DNA of 59,882 nt. It comes from DALYLB01 sp046154695. GTDB taxonomy: Bacteria; Acidobacteriota; Blastocatellia; RBC074. The translations under genes and the position numbers were made by a program. The notes below the pieces were generated by a model. That model ran no database searches. It had not been told where the DNA came from and worked only from the letters and a program-made list of their open reading frames with translations. Below, piece after piece: positions 26,738-34,324 of this stretch; positions within the stretch are counted from its first letter, which is position 1; every line of letters starts with the position of its first letter. Location: positions 1 to 59,882 of the forward strand of contig JBJXFI010000018.1 in the NCBI GenBank assembly GCA_046154695.1. Direction: 5' to 3'.

Positions 26738-27583
26738 ATGCGAATCTGTTTTTTGATGGAGCCGCCGCGAAGCAACACGTCGGTGACCTATGAAGTGTTG
26801 AGCGGATTGCAGGCGAGCGGGGCGGAGGTGGAGGTGGTCACCGAGCGAAGCGGGCTGATCGACCTGCAGAATTTCAGGTTCGATTACGATGTGTATCTTT
26901 TCAAGTCGCATTCGCCGCTGGCCGAGAGCCTGGCGGCCGCGGCCCATTTTCGCGACGCGCGGCTGCTGAACGAGTATCCGGCGACGATGAAGGTTCGGGA
27001 CAAGGTGCTGACCTGCACGATGCTGCTCCAGGCGGGCATTCCCACGCCGCGCACCTTCGTCACCGATGCGATCGAGACGCTGCGCCCGGCCGTGCGCGAG
27101 ATGCCGATCGTCGTCAAGCCCTATCGCGGCCGCCGCGGCATGGGAATCGAGGTCTGCATGGATGAGGCCCAGTTCGACGCGCTGGTCCGGCGCCGCGAGG
27201 GAGCCGCCGTGGCCGATCTCGACGAGGGGGGCGAGGACGGCACGGCCCTCGGCGATCGCCTGATCTTCGCGCAGGAGTACGAAGAACACGAACCCTACGA
27301 TTACAAGGCCTATGCCATCGGCGATTACGTCCACGCCATCAAACGCATCTTCCCGGCGAAAACCAAGGAAGAGAAACTCGGCGTTCCGGTCGGCGAGGAC
27401 CCGGAACTCGAAGATCTGGTCCGGCGCTGTGGAAAACTTTTCGGGCTGCAGCTCTATGGCGTCGATCTCGTGAAAACGCCAAAAGGCTATTCGGTGATCG
27501 AGGTCAACTGCTTTCCGGGATACAAGGGCGTTCCCGAGGGCGGCGCCCGCATTTCAAACTTTATCCTCGAACATGTCCGGTGA
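26738..27583 (+). CDS. ATP-grasp enzyme 4 (ITPK/RimK-like, 281 aa)
   Basis: A fourth paralogue. It shows D-V-Y-L-F-K-S-H near residue 50, R-D-K-V-L-T-C near 88, the ATP-site Lys in I-V-V-K-P-Y-R-G-R-R-G near 125, Y-K-A-Y-A-I-G-D-Y-V-H-A-I-K-R near 190, L-Y-G-V-D-L-V near 238 and E-V-N-C-F-P-G-Y-K-G-V-P near 252-263. An insertion rich in Asp/Glu/Gly near 155-172 (D-E-G-G-E-D-G) is missing from the other copies. It is separated from the transporter by repeat family A, so it may be transcribed from the same promoter but was probably split from the operon by the repeat. Start 26738 uses the AGGAG of that repeat. Confidence 0.8.
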   Translation: MRICFLMEPPRSNTSVTYEVLSGLQASGAEVEVVTERSGLIDLQNFRFDYDVYLFKSHSPLAESLAAAAHFRDARLLNEYPATMKVRDKVLTCTMLLQAGIPTPRTFVTDAIETLRPAVREMPIVVKPYRGRRGMGIEVCMDEAQFDALVRRREGAAVADLDEGGEDGTALGDRLIFAQEYEEHEPYDYKAYAIGDYVHAIKRIFPAKTKEEKLGVPVGEDPELEDLVRRCGKLFGLQLYGVDLVKTPKGYSVIEVNCFPGYKGVPEGGARISNFILEHVR

Positions 27584-27747
27584 CAGGCAACAGATGGTTC
27601 GGCGAGCTTCATCGAAGGAGCCGTTTTATTGACACCCCTTGCTCGGATTGCCCTGGATCAGACGATTAACACTCAAGGGGCCTGATGAGAAAGCTGTATA
27701 AATTGGCTGTTGAGCAGGCTGGAGATTATTTTGGAGGAACATAGACT

Positions 27748-29106
27748 ATGGCTTCGGGATTGAAATCTTGGACACCCCTGGCGATTCTGCTTATCGCGGG
27801 GGTTATTTCATTGGCGCTTATTTCGGAATCGGCTTCGGCCCATTTCACCTTCCTGGACGCGTTTTCGTCCGAAAAGGAGAAGAAAGACAAGAAAGAGAAG
27901 AAGTCGAAGAGCAAAGTCGACGACGATGATGACGACGATGACGATCAGGACAAGGAGCAAAAGAAGCGGGAGAAAGAGGAGAAGAAGCGGGCCGAGAAGG
28001 CCGCGAAGTCGAAGATGAAGTCCGAGCCGGAGGCGGCCTCGGGGGTGGCGATCGCGTCAACTGAAAGGGCGGGCGAGAAGGCGGAAAAGACGGCAGCGAA
28101 GAAGGCCGAAGCCCGGGCATTGGCGGGTCCGTCGGCGGCCGCGATTGCGGAGCCGTTGGAAGCGGTCTTCGCGGTGGTGGAGACCGATCCCGTTCCGCAC
28201 GGCGGGGACGCCGCCGATGATCCCGCCATCTGGATTCATCCGAAAGATCCGTCCCAGAGCACCATCATCGGCAGCGACAAGCAGGGCGGCCTCGCCGTCT
28301 ATGACCTGAGCGGCAAACAGATTCAGTATCTCTCCGACGGATTGATGGACAACGTGGACCTCCGGGACGGCTTCACGCTCGGGGGCGAAAAGGTCGCAAT
28401 CGTCACGGCGAGCAATCGGAAAGACAACTCCATCGCGATCTACAAGGTCAACGCCGCGACGCGAAAGCTCGAACCCGCCGCGGCCCGCGTGGTCAAGCAC
28501 GGCATGACGGTTTACGGCATGTGTATGTATCGGAGCGGGAAATCCGGGAAATTCTTTTATTTCGGAACCAGCAAATCGGGCGATGTCGAACAGTACGAGC
28601 TCTTCGACAATGGCGGCAAGGTGGATGTGAGGAAGGTCCGCAGCTTCAAGCTCGGATCGGTCGTCGAGGGCTGCGTCGCAGATGATGAACTGGGCCATTT
28701 CTACATCAGCGAGGAGGCGGTGGGAATCTGGAAATACGGCGCGGATCCGGATGCGGGCGCGGAGCGCGTCCAGGTCGACAAGGTCGGCGGCCATTTGAAG
28801 GCCGATGTCGAAGGACTGGCGATCGCGTACGGTCCCGACGGGAAGGGATATCTGATGGCCTCCAGCCAGGGGGACTATTCGTTTGTCGTCTACCGGCGGG
28901 AAGGCAATAACGAGTTTGTCCGGAAGTTCCGGATCGGCGACGGCGCGGGGGTCGATGGCGCGGAAGAGACCGACGGAATCGATGTGACGACGGCCAGCCT
29001 GGGGCCCGCGTTCCCGAATGGCCTCTTCGTCGTGCAGGACGGGTTCAACGACAAGGGCAACCAGAACTTCAAACTCGTTCCCCTGCAGGCGATCGTCAGG
29101 CCGTAA
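27748..29106 (+). CDS. Secreted beta-propeller phytase (3-phytase) with charged low-complexity N-terminal region
   Basis: A 452-residue exported phytase that should remove phosphates from myo-inositol hexakisphosphate with calcium. A signal peptide covers about residues 1-33 (L-A-I-L-L-I-A-G-V-I-S-L-A-L-I then A-S-A-H). Residues about 40-110 are Lys/Glu-rich with a run of nine Asp, an unusual linker that could bind calcium or phytate. The propeller (about 145-450) has the family motifs D-D-P-A-I-W-I-H-P, S-D-K-Q-G-G-L-A-V-Y-D-L, E-G-C-V-A-D-D-E, E-E-A-V-G-I-W-K-Y, D-V-E-G-L, S-S-Q-G and Q-N-F-K-L-V-P. TTTGGAGG upstream of the ATG supports the start. It directly follows the fourth ATP-grasp gene. 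Confidence 0.92.
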   Translation: MASGLKSWTPLAILLIAGVISLALISESASAHFTFLDAFSSEKEKKDKKEKKSKSKVDDDDDDDDDQDKEQKKREKEEKKRAEKAAKSKMKSEPEAASGVAIASTERAGEKAEKTAAKKAEARALAGPSAAAIAEPLEAVFAVVETDPVPHGGDAADDPAIWIHPKDPSQSTIIGSDKQGGLAVYDLSGKQIQYLSDGLMDNVDLRDGFTLGGEKVAIVTASNRKDNSIAIYKVNAATRKLEPAAARVVKHGMTVYGMCMYRSGKSGKFFYFGTSKSGDVEQYELFDNGGKVDVRKVRSFKLGSVVEGCVADDELGHFYISEEAVGIWKYGADPDAGAERVQVDKVGGHLKADVEGLAIAYGPDGKGYLMASSQGDYSFVVYRREGNNEFVRKFRIGDGAGVDGAEETDGIDVTTASLGPAFPNGLFVVQDGFNDKGNQNFKLVPLQAIVRP

Positions 29107-29133
29107 CCCGCGGCAGCGAACAGGGAGGAGACA

Positions 29134-29210
29134 CGGAATAGACGGAAAGAGCGGAATCAACGGGCCCGAAATCGCGGGCTGCCGGTTGTTCCGTTAATTC
29201 CGTCTATTCG
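29134..29210. repeat. GGAATAGACGG-type hairpin repeat (family C, copy 1)
   Basis: The left arm around 29134-29161 (GGAATAGACGGAAAG...) pairs imperfectly with 29185-29210 (...TTCCGTCTATTCG). The ACGGAA-rich arms match those at 46912-47002 and 55990-56070. It lies between the phytase stop and the start of the fused transporter gene. Confidence 0.75.
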
Positions 29211-29254
29211 TTTTCTCCCATCTCATTGAGAGACAATTTCGGAGGACGTCACGC

Positions 29255-32200
29255 GTGAAACGATGCCCGGTTTGCAATCGTGAAATGCCCGATACCAAGA
29301 AGTTCTGTGATCGGGATGGGGCGGCGCTCGTTGCGATCGAGCCGGCGCTGCTGCCGCGGCTGATCATCCGGGCGCCGGAGGGCGGGGAGCGGGACATGGC
29401 GATCATCTCCGCGATCTCGACCATCGGGAAGACGCCGGACAACGGCATCGTCGTCACGGATGGCGCGATCAGCCGGAAGCATGCGCAGATCGAGCAGCGG
29501 GATGGACAGTATCTCCTCAAGGATCTGGGAAGCCTGAACGGGACGTTTTTGAATGGGCAGCGGCTCGATTCGCGGGAGCAGCCGCTGAAGGACGGCGATG
29601 AGATCGTGATCGGGCGGACGCGCATGCTGTTTCGGCTGCTGCCCGATATGTCGCAATTCGCGACGGTCGAAAACGACCCGCAGCGGGGACAGGAGCCTCC
29701 GCCTCGATTGACGAGCGTCATTGAGACGCCGCGGCCGCCGGTTCCCGCGCCGGCGCCTCCGGCGAAGCCCGCGGCGCCTCCTCTACAGCCGCCTCCGCAA
29801 TTGGCGCCGAAAGCGCCGCCTCCGCCTCCGCAATTGACGCCGAAACCCGTGCCTCCGGCGCCGCCGCGGATCACGAATCCGGCGATTCCGGAGGGGAAAC
29901 GTCCGGAATATAAGGTGGCGCTGACCGGCGAACTGGTCGTGCCCTCGTCCGCGGCGACCCTGACGGGAGACTCCGGGCCGATCATTCTCGACGGCCGGTA
30001 TGAACTCGAAAAACGAATCCTGCAGGATGCGACCGGGACGCTCTATCGCGCGCGACGAGTGTTGCTGAATGACCGCGTCTCGATTCGGGTGCTGCGGCCG
30101 GAGCTGGTGGGCGAGGAGACCGCGGTCGAGCGGTTTCGCCGCCAGGCGCAGGTCGCCGCGCTGATCCGGCATCCCAATTCCGTGCAGGTCTACGACTTCG
30201 GCTATTCGCCCGAGGGGGCGGCCTATATCGTCGAGGAACTGATCTCGGGCAGGACGCTGCGGGATCTGATTCGCAAAGAGCGGGGGCTGAGCCTTGCGCA
30301 CGTCGTCGGCCTGTTCAATCAACTCTGCGGCGCGGTGCACGCAGCCCATCTGAGCGGGATCATGCTCCGCGATCTGCGGCCGGAGATGATCTATGTCGAG
30401 ACCGACCCGAGCGGCGGCGAACTGATCAAGGTCGGGGGATATGCGCTGGCCAAGATGGAGGGAGCGGGCGCGAGGGAAAAGTCGCTGACCGGTCCCATCG
30501 GCGTGTATGGCCTGCCGCAATACGCCTCTCCCGAACAATTGTTCAATCGGCCGCTGGACGCGCGATCCGATATCTATTCGCTGGGCGTGATCCTGTATGA
30601 GCTGCTCACCGGGACTGTCCCGTTCGACTCCGAGAACGAGAACGAGCTGCTGACGATGCACATGTATTCGTCCGTTCCCGATCTCACCGAGATTGGGCGG
30701 AGCGACCTGGATGAAGGCGTTGCGGCCGTCGTCAACCGGGCGCTGGATCCGTCCCCCAACAGGCGCCAGGCCTCCGCGCTGCAGCTCGCGGAAGAGCTGC
30801 AGGCCGTCTCCGGCGTGGGCGGCAACCCGCTCAGTCAGATGGTCTCGAAAGTCACGGGGCTGCTCTCTTTCCCGCATCTGGTGATCCCGCCGAAGATCCA
30901 GCCTTCGGCGGGGGAACAGGCGCTGCCGTCGGTTCTGCCCGAGGTCCGGGAACAGGGGAAGGGCGCATTCAATCCGGTGGTGATGGCGCTGATGGCCGAG
31001 GCCTTTCTGTCGCGCCTCTCAAGCGGAATGATCAAAACGGCCGTTCCGCTCTATGCGCTGCTGGTCTTCGGAATGAAGATCACTTCGGTCATGGCGCTGG
31101 TGCTGGTTCAGAACATCGTTCCGCTGCTGCTGCGGCCGGTCTTCGGATCGCTGGCCGACAAGCACGGCAAGAAACGGGTCTTTATGGTCTCGCTCACCAT
31201 CCGGACGCTGGTGGGCGTGCTCTATGCGGTCGCTTCGCTGCCGATGCTCTATTTCGTCAGTCTCGTTCGCGGAATCGCGGACTCGGCCAAGGGGCCGTCG
31301 GCCTCCGCAATGATCGCCGACAACACCGATGAGAAGAGCATCGCGCAGGCCTATTCCTGGTACACGACGACCAAATCGACCTCCGGCGGCATCGGCGAGG
31401 CGCTTGCGGCCTTCGTTCTGACGGTGCTGATCGCGGTCTATGCGGGCACGCAGACGGTCAACGTCAATTTCGCGGTCACCGACAAGGTCACGCGCTCCGG
31501 CGCGGGCGCGGAGGAGATCGTCAAGGATCCCGCGCGGATTCGCGTGGGACAGCCGCTCCCCGGCGCCGAGAGCGATCCGGCCGCGCCCAGGGTGGTGCGC
31601 GTCGAGCAGCGCGCGATGCGCCTCGGCGATGTCCCGATCGAGGACCTGCCGAAGGTCGTCGATTCGCCCCCGCTGCGAAAGGCCCTGGTCGCCATCTTTC
31701 TCATCGCCACCGTCTTTTCGCTCGGCTCGCTGATTCTCGTCGCGGTCTTCATCAAGGAAAAGAAGAAAGAGAAGAAAGAGAAGAAGGAGAAGGGCGCGCT
31801 CACCGGGCGGCTCGATGCGCCGCTGGAACAACCGAATATCTGGCTCTTCGCCCTGCTCGGGACCGCGCTGACCGCGCCGGCCTATATGGTCACCGGGGAG
31901 TTCTTCACGATTCTCGCCGTCAAACTCGAGGTCACGCCCTCCTCTCTCGGATGGATCAAGATTCTCGCCGAGACGGCCGTGCCCCTGCTCTTCGGGCCCT
32001 TCTTCGGATGGCTCGCCGATCGCATCGGCGCCGGCCGGGTGATCGCGCTGCGATCCATCGCCAATATGCTCACCTCGGCCCTCTTCTGGATCGTTCCCTG
32101 GTTTGCCGGAACCGCGCTGCTGGGCCTGATGATGGGCGTCGCCCGCGCGATCGACGAAGTCGGCAAGGCCGCTTTCAAGCCGACATGGGGCGCCATCGCC

Positions 32201-32410
32201 GCCAAGGTCTCCAGTTTCAATCTTTCGGCCCGCAGCCGGACCATGGGCATTCTCGAAGGCGGCGTCGACGCCTCCGACCTCGTCTTCCCCGTCGTCGCCG
32301 GCATGCTTTTACAGTATCTGTCGCTCGGGCCGCTGATGCTCGTCCGCGCGATGCTCGCCGTCGCGGCCGAGATTTACGGCTTCCTGCTTATGCGCAAATA
32401 TAAAATCTGA
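29255..32410 (+). CDS. Degenerate zinc ribbon - FHA - pseudokinase - MFS transporter fusion (1051 aa)
   Basis: A fusion apparently combining phospho-signal sensing and transport. Residues 4-21 resemble a zinc ribbon with only three Cys (C4, C7, C18). An FHA domain spans about 40-128 (S-R-K-H, L-G-S-L-N-G). A Pro-rich linker (150-220) follows. A protein-kinase fold lies at about 246-525, but the VAIK lysine is Arg278, HRDLKPxN reads L-R-D-L-R-P-E-M (373 is the Asp, 378 the missing Asn) and DFG reads G-Y-A (395-397), so it is almost certainly catalytically dead. A twelve-helix MFS domain occupies about 570-1045, paralogous to the transporter at 25352-26572, with a long extra loop and a Lys/Glu-rich K-E-K-K-K-E-K-K-E-K-K cluster mid-way. 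The frame is intact. Confidence 0.85.
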   Translation: MKRCPVCNREMPDTKKFCDRDGAALVAIEPALLPRLIIRAPEGGERDMAIISAISTIGKTPDNGIVVTDGAISRKHAQIEQRDGQYLLKDLGSLNGTFLNGQRLDSREQPLKDGDEIVIGRTRMLFRLLPDMSQFATVENDPQRGQEPPPRLTSVIETPRPPVPAPAPPAKPAAPPLQPPPQLAPKAPPPPPQLTPKPVPPAPPRITNPAIPEGKRPEYKVALTGELVVPSSAATLTGDSGPIILDGRYELEKRILQDATGTLYRARRVLLNDRVSIRVLRPELVGEETAVERFRRQAQVAALIRHPNSVQVYDFGYSPEGAAYIVEELISGRTLRDLIRKERGLSLAHVVGLFNQLCGAVHAAHLSGIMLRDLRPEMIYVETDPSGGELIKVGGYALAKMEGAGAREKSLTGPIGVYGLPQYASPEQLFNRPLDARSDIYSLGVILYELLTGTVPFDSENENELLTMHMYSSVPDLTEIGRSDLDEGVAAVVNRALDPSPNRRQASALQLAEELQAVSGVGGNPLSQMVSKVTGLLSFPHLVIPPKIQPSAGEQALPSVLPEVREQGKGAFNPVVMALMAEAFLSRLSSGMIKTAVPLYALLVFGMKITSVMALVLVQNIVPLLLRPVFGSLADKHGKKRVFMVSLTIRTLVGVLYAVASLPMLYFVSLVRGIADSAKGPSASAMIADNTDEKSIAQAYSWYTTTKSTSGGIGEALAAFVLTVLIAVYAGTQTVNVNFAVTDKVTRSGAGAEEIVKDPARIRVGQPLPGAESDPAAPRVVRVEQRAMRLGDVPIEDLPKVVDSPPLRKALVAIFLIATVFSLGSLILVAVFIKEKKKEKKEKKEKGALTGRLDAPLEQPNIWLFALLGTALTAPAYMVTGEFFTILAVKLEVTPSSLGWIKILAETAVPLLFGPFFGWLADRIGAGRVIALRSIANMLTSALFWIVPWFAGTALLGLMMGVARAIDEVGKAAFKPTWGAIAAKVSSFNLSARSRTMGILEGGVDASDLVFPVVAGMLLQYLSLGPLMLVRAMLAVAAEIYGFLLMRKYKI

Positions 32411-32448
32411 AATTCGTCCGACGCGCGTATAAAAAATCCTCGCGGGCT

Positions 32449-32477
32449 TTGACCTATTGCCCCGTCCGATTTACAAC
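32449..32477 (+). promoter_or_regulatory. Promoter for the DUF1080 gene
   Basis: TTGACC at 32449-32454 and TACAAC at 32472-32477 are 17 bases apart, about 45 bases before the start codon at 32524. The -10 is only a fair match. Confidence 0.45.
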
Positions 32478-32523
32478 ATACGGCAAGAAACGATCGATTC
32501 AATTCCACACCCGGAGACTGTCT

Positions 32524-33192
32524 ATGAAGAACAAGATATTTCCTGCTGTCGTCTGTATGCTTTTTCTTGGAATTTCGGGCCAGGCGCAGACGCCCGGCCC
32601 TCCGGCGGATAAGGAAGGGTTTGTCTCCCTCTTCGACGGGAAGAGCCTTGCCGGATGGAAGCTCGTCAGCGGGCGGGGCCCCGGCTATATCGTGAAATAC
32701 GGCGAGATCATCTGTCCGGTCGAGGGAGGCGGAAATCTTTACACGGAGAACGAGTACGCCAATTTCGCGTTCCGGTTCGAGTTCAAGTTCGAGCCCGGCG
32801 GGAACAACGGCATCGGCATTCGCGCGCCGCTCGACGGCGATGCCGCATATCAGGGCATGGAGATTCAGATTCTCGATGACCAGCACGAAAAGTATAAGGG
32901 GAAGATCAAATCGGAGCAGCATCACGGCTCGGTTTATGATGTCGTTCCGGCCCGGACCGGCTATCTGAAGCCCGCGGGTGAATGGAATGTGGAGGAGATC
33001 CGCGCCGAAGGGAGCCGCATCCGCGTGACGCTCAACGACGTGATCATCCTCGACACGGATCTCAATCTCGTGCGCGAGGCCGAGGTGCTCAGGAAACATC
33101 CGGGGCTGCGGCGGAAGAGCGGCCACATCGGCTTTCTCGGGCACGGCTCGCTGGTCCAGTTTCGCAACCTTCGCATCAAGACGCTGCCGTAA
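32524..33192 (+). CDS. Secreted DUF1080 (3-keto-disaccharide hydrolase-like) protein
   Basis: A 222-residue exported protein with a signal peptide (P-A-V-V-C-M-L-F-L-G-I-S-G-Q-A-Q) and one DUF1080 domain of concanavalin-like beta-sandwich type: F-V-S-L-F-D-G-K-S-L-A-G-W-K near residue 37, N-N-G-I-G-I-R near 98, Y-Q-G-M-E-I-Q-I-L-D-D near 111, and G-H-I-G-F-L-G-H-G near 202. The family is linked to carbohydrate turnover, including 3-keto-glycosides. GGAG lies about 10 bases before ATG 32524. It follows the fused transporter gene by 113 bases but has its own promoter-like site, so a link to the ATP-grasp cluster is doubtful. Confidence 0.85.
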   Translation: MKNKIFPAVVCMLFLGISGQAQTPGPPADKEGFVSLFDGKSLAGWKLVSGRGPGYIVKYGEIICPVEGGGNLYTENEYANFAFRFEFKFEPGGNNGIGIRAPLDGDAAYQGMEIQILDDQHEKYKGKIKSEQHHGSVYDVVPARTGYLKPAGEWNVEEIRAEGSRIRVTLNDVIILDTDLNLVREAEVLRKHPGLRRKSGHIGFLGHGSLVQFRNLRIKTLP

Positions 33193-33196
33193 GGTT

Positions 33197-33218
33197 GTTC
33201 GGAGTTCCGCCTTCAGGC
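33197..33218 (+). repeat. Dispersed GTTCGGAGTTCCGCC repeat (family B, copy 2)
   Basis: This is an exact 22-base match to 13149-13170, here five bases after the DUF1080 stop codon and just before the MITE-like element. Confidence 0.85.
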
Positions 33219-33237
33219 CAATGGCATTAAGTTTAGA

Positions 33238-33485
33238 GGGTGTATTGAAGTTCTTTTGCCTCAACCCGCAAAGCGGGTGGCAGCATATAGCCTGGGGTGA
33301 AGGCGAAGCCAGAACCCCAGGGTTGGTAAAAACCGTTGTCAAGCCCGTGAAACGGGCGACAGCGAACGCTCTGCCGCCCGTTTCACGGGCTTGCGAGCGT
33401 TTTCGATGCGGTCCTGGGGCTTACGCCCCAGGCTATATGCTGTCGCCTGCTTCGCAGGCTGCAAAAATCGAATTTCAAAACACCC
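33238..33485. mobile_element. MITE-like non-coding palindromic element with 16-bp imperfect inverted ends
   Basis: About 248 bases are bounded by GGGTGTATTGAAGTTC (33238-33253) and GAATTTCAAAACACCC (33470-33485), which match as inverted repeats at 14 of 16 positions. Inside, subterminal sequences are also inverted: GCAGCATATAGCCTGGGG near 33281 against GCCCCAGGCTATATGCTG near 33425, plus small hairpins of the ACCCGC-AAAGCGGGT type. There is no gene. It ends two bases beyond the frdD stop codon. Confidence 0.75.
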
Positions 33486-33486
33486 A

Positions 33487-33840
33487 CTACGGGATGCTCC
33501 ACAAGATATACGCGGCCAGCACGGCGCCGGCGATCGCGCTGCCGTAACAGATCACGGCGATCAGCTCGTTCAGATGCTTGATCTGCAGCCCATCGTACAG
33601 CGTAAAACGAAACCGGTGCGCGCCGTGAAAAAGCGGCACCGAACACAACACGAACAACACGAGCCGCATCAACGGCTGCCGCGCCAGCCCCAGCATGCTC
33701 TCATAGCTCGGCGCCTCGACCCAGCCGAGCGGAATCGCCAGGCCGAACAGGAAGAGCAGCGCTGGAAATACCAGCGCCGCGATCATTCCGCCGGAACTGA
33801 AGAGCGACCACAGAAACGGCTCATTCGATCGTTTGCCCAT
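33487..33840 (-). CDS. frdD: Fumarate reductase membrane anchor subunit D
   Basis: A 117-residue membrane subunit, close to the 119 residues of E. coli FrdD. Three hydrophobic segments are visible (about 12-38, 57-76, 93-115), and the family motif H-G-A-H-R-F-R-F-T-L-Y-D-G-L-Q-I-K-H is near residue 70. With FrdC it anchors the catalytic subunits and binds menaquinol. The start Met at 33840 lies two bases after the frdC stop; an upstream Met at 33900 would overlap frdC by 60 bases. Confidence 0.88.
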   Translation of the reverse strand: MGKRSNEPFLWSLFSSGGMIAALVFPALLFLFGLAIPLGWVEAPSYESMLGLARQPLMRLVLFVLCSVPLFHGAHRFRFTLYDGLQIKHLNELIAVICYGSAIAGAVLAAYILWSIP

Positions 33841-33841
33841 C

Positions 33842-34261
33842 TCAATTCCCTCTCGTAAAAAGCCACCAGATGACCGCCGAGACCGCCAGCCACAGCGCAT
33901 AGTTCGGCGCGGAGATCATCCAGTCCGGCAGCCGCTTTCCGCCCACCCGCACCGGCATCGCCTTCGGCGCCAGGTTGAACCACGTGATCGAGTGATAGAG
34001 CACAAAGAGAAACGCGATGAGGCTCATCACGAGAAACGACGGCGTCCTCCACCACGCCAGAAATGCGGCGTAGCTTTCCGGCCCCCGGGACAGGCTCCAG
34101 ATCATCCAGAGCAGCAGCACGCCGACATAGCCGACCGCGATGCTGCTCAGTTCCCGCAGGATGAATTTGAAGGACCGCCATTGCTCCATCCACCACCAGG
34201 TGGAGACCCGTTTGCGATACCACTTGGGACGATAGAGGTTATAGGCCGGCGATTCTTTCAT
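33842..34261 (-). CDS. frdC: Fumarate reductase membrane anchor subunit C
   Basis: A 139-residue membrane protein with three hydrophobic segments (about 35-55, 65-90, 112-135), matching E. coli FrdC in size and plan. The N-terminus has Y-R-P-K-W-Y-R-K-R-V-S-T-W-W-W, and V-L-Y-H-S-I-T-W-F-N-L-A-P-K is near residue 85. GGAGG about 10 bases upstream favours ATG 34261 over ATG 34276. It is the third gene of frdABCD. Confidence 0.88.
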   Translation of the reverse strand: MKESPAYNLYRPKWYRKRVSTWWWMEQWRSFKFILRELSSIAVGYVGVLLLWMIWSLSRGPESYAAFLAWWRTPSFLVMSLIAFLFVLYHSITWFNLAPKAMPVRVGGKRLPDWMISAPNYALWLAVSAVIWWLFTRGN

Positions 34262-34324
34262 CTCGGAATCCTCCATGCTCCAATTGCCATTTCAGAGCTG
34301 AATGCGGCCATTCCGGCGCGCTTC

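Noticed and set aside
26566..26778. Short minus-strand frame over the repeat, with A-Q-A-V-Q-L-V-P
   Set aside because: It is a translation of repeat family A; similar peptides appear at the 18 kb and 45.6 kb copies, so it is not a protein family.
22644..27747. Graspetide-type RiPP cluster with a small precursor peptide
   Set aside because: ATP-grasp enzymes plus a transporter suggested this, but I found no short frame with a leader and Thr/Ser/Glu-rich core in the gaps, and the F-P-G-Y-K-G-V-P motif is not typical of graspetide ligases.
33391..33858. Plus-strand frame spanning the MITE-like element and frdD
   Set aside because: It is half repeat and half antisense to frdD.
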